A DNA stretch of 16,930 nt from Actinomycetes bacterium (GCA_021800645.1 JAJYYT010000006.1:1-16930); one strand, 5' to 3'. Shown: positions 7,152 to 14,317, counted from the first letter of the stretch. Made by a program: numbers and translations. Notes: generated from the letters alone by a model not told the origin.

Positions 7152-8788
7152 CCGAGGACGGCGACCTCCCCGGCGCCGCCGTCGACGCGCACCCGCGCCC
7201 CGTCGGCGATCCGCGCGGTCGCCTCCCGGGTCCCCACCACCCCGGGGATGCCGTACTCGCGCGCCACGATCGCGGAGTGCGAGAGGAGGCCGCCGCTGTC
7301 GGTCACGATCGCCCCGAGGAGCGGGAGCAGGATGTTGAACGCCTCGGAGGTGGCCTGGGTGACGAGCACGTCGCCCTGGACGATCCGGCCGAACTCGCCC
7401 GGGGCCGACACCACCCGGGCCGGCCCCTCGTAGACGCCGGGGCTCGCCCCGAGGCCGCGCAGGAGCTGCGCCTCGTGCTCGAGCTGCCCTGCGCCGAACA
7501 TCATCGCCATCCCCGCCGCCATCGCGCCGTAGAGCCGGGCGGCGCCCGGCGGCAGGCCCGCCATGTCGGGCGGCGGCTCGGGCGCTGGACCCAAGAGCGC
7601 GGGCGCGTCCTTGGCGCTGTGCGCGCCCCGGGAGGCCGCGCGCTGGGCGAGCTCGTCGGCGGACGGGCCCCCCTCGCCGGTCAGGAGCGCGCGCATCTCG
7701 TCGAGGCTCGCGTCGACCATGTGGACGGGCTCGTGGACCCGCCCCTCCGTCGCCGCCCGGCGCCCGGCCGCGAGCGCGGCCCTGCGCATGAGGCCCGACG
7801 CCCAGATGTCGCTGTAGACGCCCCGCTCGTCGCGCAGGTGGTGGGTGAGGCGGGCCTCGGCGACCAGCTCGTCGAACTCGGCGCGCCTGGCGGCGGGCAC
7901 GTCGTCGCGGACCGCGGCGATCCGCTCCTCGACGTCGTGCCCGGCCCGTTCGGGTCCGCTGAGCGCGCCGCGCAGCGCGCGCAAGAGCGCGTCGGGCAGC
8001 TCGAGCGCGGCGGGCTCGGAGATGTCGAAGCCGTCGAGGGGCCGCCACCCGACGAGGTCGAGGTAGGCGGCGACCGCGGGCCCGGCCGCCCCGCCGAGGC
8101 CGCGCAGCTCGGCCAGCACCTCGGCGGCGTCGCCGTCGGACTCGAGGAGCGCCATCGCCGCCGGGTCTGCCCGCAGCGCGGTGAGCAGCTGCTCGTACTC
8201 CTCCGAGCTCCCCGCGGAGACCGCCGCCGCGCCGCTCGTGAGCACGAGGAGCTCTGCCGGCGGCCGCCCCGTCCACTCCCCCGCCTGGGTCACGAGCAGC
8301 ATCGTCGGGGCGATCGCTGAGCCCGACAGGCTCATGTGCTGGGCGATCATCGCCGCGTGGTGGTCCCGGCAGCGCACGAGGTACCCGGCCAGCTCCTCTG
8401 CGCCGAGCCCGTCGGGGTCGACCGCCTGGATCGCCCGGTGCGCGGCGATCGAGGCGGGCTTCAGCCGCTCCTCCCACTCCGAGAGCTGCTCGCGCCACAG
8501 CCGCCCGCGCACCACCTCCTCCGCGCGCCCGATGCGCTCGGGCATCTCGTCGGGGGGGACCGGCTGGGGCTGGTTGTAGCAGAAGCCGTTCACGTACGCG
8601 GTCTTCATCCCGTCCATGGGCAGCCCGAGGAACCGTCCGAACGCCGCCGTCCCCCGTCTGAACGGGTCCGGGTGGGTCTCCGCCCAGTACCGGGTCACCG
8701 GCCGCGGGAAATGGACCGGGTCGAGCGTCCAGGGCCCGGGCCCCGGTGGGTCGAACCGAAGCTCGCCCGCTGCAGCAGCGCCTGTCAT
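7148..8788 (-). CDS. Phosphohistidine (swivel) subunit of a split dikinase, rifampin phosphotransferase / phenylphosphate synthase-like
   Basis: The protein has 546 residues. The C-terminal swivel domain (about 446-546) contains GGLLSHSAIVAREYGIPGVV with the phospho-accepting H504. The N-terminal 440 residues are helical and resemble the acceptor-binding part of rifampin phosphotransferase-type proteins (HFPRPVTRY at 26-34; a GWRPLDGFD segment). The catalytic-Cys PEP/pyruvate barrel of PPDK and PEP synthase is absent, so the phosphate acceptor is probably not pyruvate. Division into a His subunit followed by an ATP subunit matches the known PpsA-PpsB layout of phenylphosphate synthase. ATG 8788 has GGAGGGGGG six bases upstream; an ATG at 8824 lies only about ten bases from the predicted transcription start and lacks a ribosome site. 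The acceptor substrate is unknown. Confidence 0.8.
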   Translation of the reverse strand: MTGAAAAGELRFDPPGPGPWTLDPVHFPRPVTRYWAETHPDPFRRGTAAFGRFLGLPMDGMKTAYVNGFCYNQPQPVPPDEMPERIGRAEEVVRGRLWREQLSEWEERLKPASIAAHRAIQAVDPDGLGAEELAGYLVRCRDHHAAMIAQHMSLSGSAIAPTMLLVTQAGEWTGRPPAELLVLTSGAAAVSAGSSEEYEQLLTALRADPAAMALLESDGDAAEVLAELRGLGGAAGPAVAAYLDLVGWRPLDGFDISEPAALELPDALLRALRGALSGPERAGHDVEERIAAVRDDVPAARRAEFDELVAEARLTHHLRDERGVYSDIWASGLMRRAALAAGRRAATEGRVHEPVHMVDASLDEMRALLTGEGGPSADELAQRAASRGAHSAKDAPALLGPAPEPPPDMAGLPPGAARLYGAMAAGMAMMFGAGQLEHEAQLLRGLGASPGVYEGPARVVSAPGEFGRIVQGDVLVTQATSEAFNILLPLLGAIVTDSGGLLSHSAIVAREYGIPGVVGTREATARIADGARVRVDGGAGEVAVLG

Positions 8789-8838
8789 GGCCTGCCCCCC
8801 TCCGTGCGCGAGCACCGTGCTCATCCGCCGTTGCGGAG

Positions 8839-8867
8839 ATTATCGGCGCGTGGTGCATCGCGAGCAA
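8839..8867 (-). promoter_or_regulatory. Promoter of the split-dikinase operon
   Basis: Read on the minus strand, TTGCTC (8867-8862) and GATAAT (8844-8839) are separated by exactly 17 bases. The -10 matches the consensus at five of six positions and the -35 at three, keeping the TTG. Transcription would begin near 8832, giving a short leader of about 40 bases before the ribosome site and ATG at 8788. This also argues against the ATG at 8824 as the start. Confidence 0.6.
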
Positions 8868-8951
8868 GAAGGACCGAGACGGGGGGTCTGCGTCGGTGGT
8901 GCAAAGACCCGGCGCGGCAGCCTGCACCGGCACCTGCACCCCTCACCGGGC

Positions 8952-9055
8952 CTGCCGGCCGCCGGACGCTGCGCCATCCGGCGTCTTGCGACGCAACGAA
9001 TGGCGGCAGTCGTCCGCACCCGTCACGCCGCCGCGCACACCAAGGCGCTACCCGC
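8952..9055. repeat. Structured repeat, diverged copy R3
   Basis: R3 is a diverged relative of R1 and R2. It keeps the outer stem CGGAC (8963-8967) with GTCCG (9012-9016) and the middle stem CGCCATCCG (8972-8980) with CGAATGGCG (8997-9005, one mismatch). The inner stem GCGTC (8981-8985) with GACGC (8990-8994) is perfect around TTGC. The unpaired AA, the CGTCACGC linker (9021-9028) and a following GCGC (9033-9036) / GCGC (9045-9048) hairpin are also kept. Relative to R1, one C-G pair of the middle stem is T-A here, and one G-C pair of the inner stem is C-G. It lies in the divergent region before pilB, on the same strand sense as R1/R2. Confidence 0.65.
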
Positions 9056-9176
9056 ATCGCTGCACCGAAGGCGAAACGCTGCTGCAACCGTTTGGAGACC
9101 TCGAGGGCCCGGATCATCGCATTGCGCGTGCATCGGCATCCCGATCGGGCAGCGCACGTCCTCGAAACGCCGCACG

Positions 9177-9200
9177 GTTGATCAACTGTTGACCTTTTTT
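9177..9200 (+). promoter_or_regulatory. GTTGA half-site cluster and T-run upstream of pilB
   Basis: GTTGA (9177-9181), its complement TCAAC (9182-9186), one T, then GTTGA again (9188-9192) form two overlapping perfect palindromes, GTTGATCAAC and TCAACTGTTGA. CC and six T residues follow (9195-9200), directly before GGAGA (9201-9205). The arrangement could be an operator or a small terminator/attenuator ahead of pilB. No matching -10/-35 pair is evident. Confidence 0.4.
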
Positions 9201-9229
9201 GGAGAACGCGGTGAGCGCACTTCGCGACG

Positions 9230-11047
9230 ATGGTGCCCGGCGGGACGGCTGGTGCCGCGGCGCTGCGGAAGCGAGGAGGGGGCGGGAGCCTTGGGAGCGA
9301 TCGGGGACGGGCGGTGTCGGTGACCGCGCAGCACGCTGCCCACGCGGCCGGGGACAGTGGCTTCTCGGAGGGAGCCCGCGCGCCCCTGGGGCAGCTCCTC
9401 GTCGGCGCAGGCATGATCACCCACACCCAGCTCGCCGACGCGCTCGTCCAGCAGACCTCCTCGGGCCGGCGCCTGGGCACGATCCTCGTCGAGCAGGGCG
9501 CGCTGAGCGACGCCGACCTCGCGCTGGCGCTCTCCGAGCACCTGGGCTTCCCGATGGTCGATCTGTCGCACGCCACCCCCAGCGCCGACGCGGCGGACCT
9601 CCTCCCCGAGAGCATCGCAAGGAGCCATCTGGCGGTCCCTGTCTCGGCCGACGAGGACGGGGTGCTCGTCGCGGTGGCCGATCCGACGCCCGAGGTGACC
9701 GCCGCCGTCGAGAGCGCGGTCCCCCGGCCGGTGCGCATCGCCGTGGCGCCGCGCTCGGACGTCCGGCGGGCCATCGACACCTCGTACCGCGCGCTCGGGC
9801 ACATCCAGCGCCACATCCAGGCATTCGAGGCGACCGAGGCCCCGCGCCGCCCCCAGGAGCTCACCACGACGGTCGCGGTCGCCGACGACGCGCCGGTCGT
9901 CCAGGTGGCCCAGCTCATCGTCACCCAGGCGCTGCGCGACCGCGCGTCCGACGTGCACATCGAGCCCCAGGGCGAGCATCTCCGGGTCCGGTTCCGCATC
10001 GACGGGGCGCTGCACGACGCGATCACGCTGCCGATCGCCATGGCCCCGGCGCTCACCAGCCGCTTCAAGATCATGGCCTCGATGAACATCGTCGAGCGCC
10101 GCCGTCCACAAGACGGGCAGCTCACGATGGAGGTCGACGGCCGGGAGATCGACATCCGGGTCTCGACCGTCGCCACGATCTGGGGCGAGTGCTGCGTGCT
10201 GCGGATCCTCGACAAGGGGCGCTCGCTCATCCGCCTGAGCGACCTCGGCATGCCGCCCGACACCCAGGAGCAGGTCTCCCAGCTCATCCGCTACCCCTTC
10301 GGCATGGTGCTGAGCGCGGGCCCGACCGGGAGCGGCAAGACCACCTCGCTCTACGCGGCCCTCGCCGAGATCGACGAGCCGCACCGCAACATCATGACGA
10401 TCGAGGACCCGGTCGAGTACGTCTTCCCCACCATCAACCAGATCCAGACCCACGAGCAGGCCGGGATCACCTTCGCGACCGGGCTGCGCTCGATCCTCCG
10501 CCAGGACCCCGACGCGATCCTGGTCGGTGAGATCCGCGACGTCGACACCGCGCGCGTGGCGGTCCAGTCGGCGCTCACCGGCCACTTCGTCCTCTCCTCG
10601 ATCCACGCGACCGACTGCGCTGCGGCGCTCCACCGCTTCTTGGACATGGGGATCGAATCCTTCCTGATCGCGTCGTCGGTCATCGCGATCGTCGCCCAGC
10701 GCCTGGTCCGCCGCACCTGCCCCAGCTGCAAGGTGCCCTACCGCCCGAGCGCGGACGAGCTCGCCTTCTACGAGGACAGCGGCGGCGAGCCCAAGTCGAC
10801 CTTCTGGCGTGGCGAGGGGTGCAACTTCTGCGGGGGCACCGGCTACCGGGACCGCATCGGCGTGTTCGAGGTCATGCGGATCACCCCGGAGCTGAAGCGC
10901 CTGATCGTCGGGTGGGCCACCCAGGAGGAGCTCCAGCGCATGGCGGTCTCCCAGGGGATGCGCACCCTGCGCCAGGAGTCGGTCCACCTCGTCGAGCAGG
11001 ACATCACCACGGTGGCCGAGGTCCTGCGCACGATCTACGCGCTCTAG
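9230..11047 (+). CDS. pilB: Type IV pilus assembly ATPase PilB (GspE family)
   Basis: PilB is the cytoplasmic hexameric ATPase that powers pilus extension. An N-terminal MshEN/GspE-N domain starts near residue 53 (PLGQLLVGAGM). Walker A is GPTGSGKT (364-371), Walker B DAILVGEIRD with E434, the His box is in TGHFVLSSIHATD, and a zinc-type tetracysteine is CPSC (497-500) plus CNFC (531-534). The C-terminal half is fully conserved and 605 residues is normal. The start is uncertain: ATG 9230 and in-frame GTG 9314 both lack a good ribosome site, while the best one (GGAGA at 9201) serves a GTG at 9211 in another frame. pilC follows after 14 bases. No retraction ATPase pilT is in the window. Confidence 0.93.
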   Translation: MVPGGTAGAAALRKRGGGGSLGSDRGRAVSVTAQHAAHAAGDSGFSEGARAPLGQLLVGAGMITHTQLADALVQQTSSGRRLGTILVEQGALSDADLALALSEHLGFPMVDLSHATPSADAADLLPESIARSHLAVPVSADEDGVLVAVADPTPEVTAAVESAVPRPVRIAVAPRSDVRRAIDTSYRALGHIQRHIQAFEATEAPRRPQELTTTVAVADDAPVVQVAQLIVTQALRDRASDVHIEPQGEHLRVRFRIDGALHDAITLPIAMAPALTSRFKIMASMNIVERRRPQDGQLTMEVDGREIDIRVSTVATIWGECCVLRILDKGRSLIRLSDLGMPPDTQEQVSQLIRYPFGMVLSAGPTGSGKTTSLYAALAEIDEPHRNIMTIEDPVEYVFPTINQIQTHEQAGITFATGLRSILRQDPDAILVGEIRDVDTARVAVQSALTGHFVLSSIHATDCAAALHRFLDMGIESFLIASSVIAIVAQRLVRRTCPSCKVPYRPSADELAFYEDSGGEPKSTFWRGEGCNFCGGTGYRDRIGVFEVMRITPELKRLIVGWATQEELQRMAVSQGMRTLRQESVHLVEQDITTVAEVLRTIYAL

Positions 11048-11061
11048 GGGAAGGAGCGGCG

Positions 11062-12270
11062 ATGCCCAAATTCAGCTACTCGGCGATAGGCGCCGACGGC
11101 GCCACGGTCTCGGGGGTGGAGGAGGCCCTGACGCTCGGCGCCGCCCGGCGCGCCCTCGTCGCGCGGGACCTCGCGCCGGTCGAGGTGAAGGAGAAGCGCA
11201 ACGTCCTCGCGCTCGAGATCACCAAGAAGACGGTCAAGCGCCGCGACCTCATGCACTTCTCCCGCCAGATGGCGGTCTTCACGCGCTCGGGCATCCCCGT
11301 GCTCGAGGCGCTCGACGTGATGACCGAGGAGCTCGGCAACAGGCGGTTCGCCATCGTGCTCGCCGAGATGGCCGACGCGCTCCGGGGGGGAGACACCTTC
11401 GCGGGCGCCGCCTCCGCGCATCCCGACGTCTTCCCGCCCTACTACCTGGGCATCCTGCGGTCGGCGGAGCTGACCGGGAACCTCGACACGGTGCTCGACC
11501 AGCTCGCGGACTACATCGAGCGCGACATCGAGGCCCGCCGCAAGGTGGTCTCCGCCCTCATGTACCCGACGATTGTGATGTGCTTCGCGATCCTCGCGAT
11601 CGCGGTCATCGTCGGCATCGCGCTCCCCCACTTCAAGACCTTCTTCGCCTCACTGACAGCGAAGCTGCCGCTCGTGACCCGGATGCTCATGGGGGCGGCG
11701 AACTTCTTCACCAACGACTACCTGCCCATCATCGGGTTCCTTGCACTGGTCGTGCTCCTCGTGCTCCTCGCCATGTTCACCGAGCGAGGGCGGCAAATTC
11801 GTGACAAGCTCCTCTTGAAGCTGCCGGTCGCAGGCGACCTCATCCTCACCGCGGTCATCGAGCGCTTCTGCCGGATCCTCTACTCGATGGTGGCCGCGGG
11901 CGTCCCGCTCCCCGACGCGCTCGCAGTCACGACCGACACCACGACCAACCGCGTGTTCCGCGACGGCTTGGGACGAGTCAGGCTGGCCCTGATGCGCGGC
12001 GAAGGGCTCGCAGGCCCGCTCATCGCCTCGGGTCTCTTCCCGGCGACCGCCCGCCATATGTTCTTGATCGGGGAGCGGACCGGCACGATGGACGACCAGC
12101 TCGAGACCGCTGCGACCTACTTCGACCGCGAGCTCGACTACAAGCTCAATCGGTTCACGGCCCTCTTCGAGCCCGCGGTGATCCTCTTCGTGGGGGTCGT
12201 GGTCGGCTTCGTCGCGATCGCGCTGATCGCCGCGATGTACGGAATTTATCGACAGGTGCACATCACGTGA
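11062..12270 (+). CDS. pilC: Type IV pilus inner-membrane platform protein PilC (GspF family)
   Basis: The protein has 402 residues, the usual PilC/GspF length. It begins with the typical FSYSAIGADG segment, then two T2SF repeats, the first around GIPVLEALDVMTEE and the second around GVPLPDALAVTTDT. Hydrophobic helices follow the first repeat (near MYPTIVMCFAILAIAVIVGI and LPIIGFLALVVLLVLL), and a C-terminal helix lies near AVILFVGVVVGFVAIALI. It couples PilB to the growing pilus at the cytoplasmic membrane. AAGGAG lies five bases before the ATG, 14 bases after the pilB stop, so the two genes are one operon. Confidence 0.93.
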   Translation: MPKFSYSAIGADGATVSGVEEALTLGAARRALVARDLAPVEVKEKRNVLALEITKKTVKRRDLMHFSRQMAVFTRSGIPVLEALDVMTEELGNRRFAIVLAEMADALRGGDTFAGAASAHPDVFPPYYLGILRSAELTGNLDTVLDQLADYIERDIEARRKVVSALMYPTIVMCFAILAIAVIVGIALPHFKTFFASLTAKLPLVTRMLMGAANFFTNDYLPIIGFLALVVLLVLLAMFTERGRQIRDKLLLKLPVAGDLILTAVIERFCRILYSMVAAGVPLPDALAVTTDTTTNRVFRDGLGRVRLALMRGEGLAGPLIASGLFPATARHMFLIGERTGTMDDQLETAATYFDRELDYKLNRFTALFEPAVILFVGVVVGFVAIALIAAMYGIYRQVHIT

Positions 12271-12439
12271 TCGTCCGTAGATATTCGTGGTTCACACTTG
12301 CGGCAGGTCGAGGCAAGGAGGTGTCGGCATAGACGACGGAGGGGAATCAATCGCGAACCGGTCCCTTCCTCCTGGCGGGACCGCACAACCACAGACAGGA
12401 GCCCGAAGCGGCTCGAAGACATCACGAAGGAGAAGAGCA
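12271..12439 (+). promoter_or_regulatory. Leader region of the major pilin gene with a hairpin
   Basis: The leader is 169 bases between pilC and the pilin. CGGTCCC (12359-12365) pairs perfectly with GGGACCG (12377-12383) around an 11-base loop containing CCTCC, the complement of a Shine-Dalgarno sequence. Upstream copies of GGAGG-like sequence (AAGGAGG near 12315, GGAGGGG near 12338) could pair with that loop, and CCTTC at the stem/loop junction could pair with the true site. No convincing promoter hexamers are visible. ATCACGTGAT (12262-12271) is a palindrome over the pilC stop. Confidence 0.35.
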
Positions 12440-12871
12440 GTGCAAGAAACCTTGGAGAGACTGAAGGCGAGGAGGGACGACGAGGGCTTCACCCTCATCG
12501 AGCTGCTCATCGTGATCATCATCCTGGCGATCCTCGCCACGATCGTGATCTTCGCCGTCGGCACGACGACGCACAACGCGGCCGCAGCCTCGTGCAAGTC
12601 CACAGTGAAGGAGATCCAGACCGCGGTCGAGGCCTACAAGGCCCAAACCGGTACATTCCCGGGGGCGCTGACGGTGCTTGCCGGCACGACCACAGGCCGG
12701 ACAGGGACAACCGTCGGTCCGTGGCTCAAGAGCACGCCTCCGACGAGTGCGACTGCAAACAAGAATTACTGGTTCTCGAACACAGTCAGCACTACGGGTG
12801 CCATCAAGGTGTACACGCACGGAGACGCGACCGGGGCGACGACAACAACGACAATTTGCGGGAGCGCGTAG
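12440..12871 (+). CDS. pilA: Major type IV pilin (prepilin)
   Basis: The prepilin has 143 residues. A 16-residue charged leader ends in EG and is followed by FTLIELLIVIIILAIL. Prepilin peptidase should cut between G16 and F17, leaving N-methylated Phe and Glu at mature position 5 (E21). The mature protein has the long hydrophobic helix, C52, and C140 near the C-terminus (likely disulfide), and is rich in Thr, including a run of five before ICGSA. The GTG at 12440 is chosen because AAGGAG lies seven bases upstream and the leader length is right; the open frame extends to 12287 without pilin character. A strong hairpin follows the stop. A paralogue lies at 14304. Confidence 0.9.
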   Translation: MQETLERLKARRDDEGFTLIELLIVIIILAILATIVIFAVGTTTHNAAAASCKSTVKEIQTAVEAYKAQTGTFPGALTVLAGTTTGRTGTTVGPWLKSTPPTSATANKNYWFSNTVSTTGAIKVYTHGDATGATTTTTICGSA

Positions 12872-12897
12872 CGGGAGCGTTCAAGTCCAATGGCGTG

Positions 12898-12939
12898 GCA
12901 GTAAGCGGGCCGGGGCGAGGGCCTCGGCCCGCTTACTGC
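12898..12939 (+). terminator. Strong hairpin after the major pilin gene
   Basis: GCAGTAAGCGGGCC (12898-12911) and GGCCCGCTTACTGC (12926-12939) form a perfect 14-bp stem around 14 bases, which can itself fold (GAG/CTC). It begins 26 bases after the pilin stop and ends 16 bases before the next start codon. No T-run follows, so termination may be partial. It could also protect the 3' end of the pilin message. Confidence 0.75.
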
Positions 12940-12955
12940 ACCGATCCTCTGAACA

Positions 12956-14317
12956 ATGACGGAACTTCCTTCTCCCATCGGTGACGCTGCGCAGGCAACG
13001 AGCGACCCGGCTCTTCCGACCAACGTCTGGTGGATCGTCTGGCTCACTGGTGCGGTGGTCGTCACCGGCATGGCTTACAGTCTCTGGTGGCTCCCGGTCG
13101 TCGGCCACGGCCCGGACTTCTGGACGTACCCCTCGGACATTTTCGGCACGATCCGCGCCTCTCGGTGGATCGAGTCGGGAGGATTCTCGTACCTCTATTC
13201 GTTGCACAGCGGGATCGTGACGCTTCCCGGCTTTGCGATCCTGCTCACGCCGTTCGTGAAGCTGTCCGAGCTCTTGAACCTGACCACCTCGATCCCGCCC
13301 GCGTTCGCCGTGCCGCGACCTTCGCAGTGGCTGCTCATCGGACCTGTCACGATGGCCACGTCGGCCGTCGCGCTCGCCGGGCTCGACGCGCTCGCACGGA
13401 CGCTCGGCGCCTCGTTGCTCCGCCGCCGCATCATCTTGCTCGCCGAGGCGGCCGCAGTCTGGCCCGCCATCGTCGTATGGGGCCATCCCGAGGACGTGTT
13501 GGCCCTCGGACTGGCGGCACTGGCACTCAGCCGCGCGATCGAGGGCCGCACGGTGTCGGCGGCATGGCTGCTTGGCGGTGCCCTCGCGATGCAGCTCTAC
13601 GTCGTCCTCTTGCTCCCGGTCTTCATCGGGCTGCTCGGCATCCGGAGGGGGGGCAGCCTGCTTGGCCGAGCAGCGGTGCTCCCAGGAGCGATCCTTCTCG
13701 CCCTCTTGATCCCGAACGCCCATGCGACCCTCCACGTGCTCCTCGACCAACCCACCTTCCCGAAGATCGACCACCCGACTCCCTGGGTCCTGGTCGCCCC
13801 ACACATTGGCAACGGCGAGGTGGCCGGCGGTCCCGGACGCTTGGTGGGCCTGGCTGGGGCAGCCGCACTCGGCTTCGTAGCCGCTCGTCACCGCGAGGAC
13901 CGGCTCACGATCGTCTGGCTCGCCGCAGCCGCCCTCGCCCTTCGTTGCCTCACGGAGGCTGTCATGACCCCGTACTACGTGGCGCCGGCGATCGCGCTGG
14001 TCCTGGTTGTCGTTACTTCGCGCTCCTGGTCTCGATGGGGAGTGGTCATCGCCTCGGCGTCCGCGCTGACCGTGCTCACCTACTACCGACCCGGGATCTG
14101 GTGGTATTGGCTCGAGATGGCGGCCGCATTCGGGCTGATGCTGGCGGTGGCCTGGCGACGGCCGTCGAGGGTCGTGGAGCCCTCCCTTGTCCTCGCTCTC
14201 GGCGCTCCTGGCGTGGAGCCACTCGTGGTTACCGGGACACCTGCCAGAGCCCAGGGCCACTGGCGTTCGCCACAGCAAGGACCACCGACTCCGGCGACTT
14301 CCAATGGACGGCGCTGA
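12956..14317 (+). CDS. Polytopic membrane protein, GT-C glycosyltransferase-like; candidate pilin-modifying enzyme
   Basis: The protein has 453 residues and around ten predicted transmembrane helices. After the first helix an outward loop carries acidic residues in GPDFWTYPSD (D54, D61), the position where GT-C enzymes place their catalytic acidic motif. SGIVTLPGFAILLTPF and WGHPEDVLALGL (175-186) resemble lipid-phosphate-sugar mannosyl/arabinosyltransferase-type proteins. The C-terminal 50 or so residues are polar. GT-C enzymes transfer sugar from a polyprenyl phosphate donor on the outer face of the membrane. The gene sits between two pilin genes, reminiscent of the pilin glycosyltransferase genes TfpO/TfpW next to pilA in Pseudomonas. 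No ribosome site is evident at ATG 12956. Assignment to GT-C is moderate; the acceptor is inference. Confidence 0.6.
   Translation: MTELPSPIGDAAQATSDPALPTNVWWIVWLTGAVVVTGMAYSLWWLPVVGHGPDFWTYPSDIFGTIRASRWIESGGFSYLYSLHSGIVTLPGFAILLTPFVKLSELLNLTTSIPPAFAVPRPSQWLLIGPVTMATSAVALAGLDALARTLGASLLRRRIILLAEAAAVWPAIVVWGHPEDVLALGLAALALSRAIEGRTVSAAWLLGGALAMQLYVVLLLPVFIGLLGIRRGGSLLGRAAVLPGAILLALLIPNAHATLHVLLDQPTFPKIDHPTPWVLVAPHIGNGEVAGGPGRLVGLAGAAALGFVAARHREDRLTIVWLAAAALALRCLTEAVMTPYYVAPAIALVLVVVTSRSWSRWGVVIASASALTVLTYYRPGIWWYWLEMAAAFGLMLAVAWRRPSRVVEPSLVLALGAPGVEPLVVTGTPARAQGHWRSPQQGPPTPATSNGRR

Noticed and set aside
7148..8788. Annotation of the gene pair as pyruvate phosphate dikinase or PEP synthase
   Set aside because: Neither chain contains the PEP/pyruvate TIM barrel with its catalytic Cys, so those activities are not supported.
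7152..8939. Upstream extension of the ATP-subunit frame, which would make a protein of over 1000 residues
   Set aside because: The upstream part is Arg/Ala low-complexity sequence lying out of frame over the phosphohistidine subunit gene; the true ATG at 7151 is coupled by ATGA.
8952..9030. R3 as a guanidine-III riboswitch (similar CCGGACG opening, UGCGCC stem and CCGG in the loop)
   Set aside because: The conserved ACAAGA segment and the following closing sequence of that class are missing, and R1/R2 lack the loop CCGG needed for the pseudoknot.
8952..9200. c-di-GMP-I (GEMM) riboswitch before pilB
   Set aside because: A GACGCAA string is present, but the core GGGCAAACC and GACGCAAAGCC elements and the two-helix layout are not.
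9182..10987. Long open frame antisense to pilB
   Set aside because: The sense strand carries unmistakable PilB motifs; the antisense product has repetitive charged composition and no ribosome site of note.
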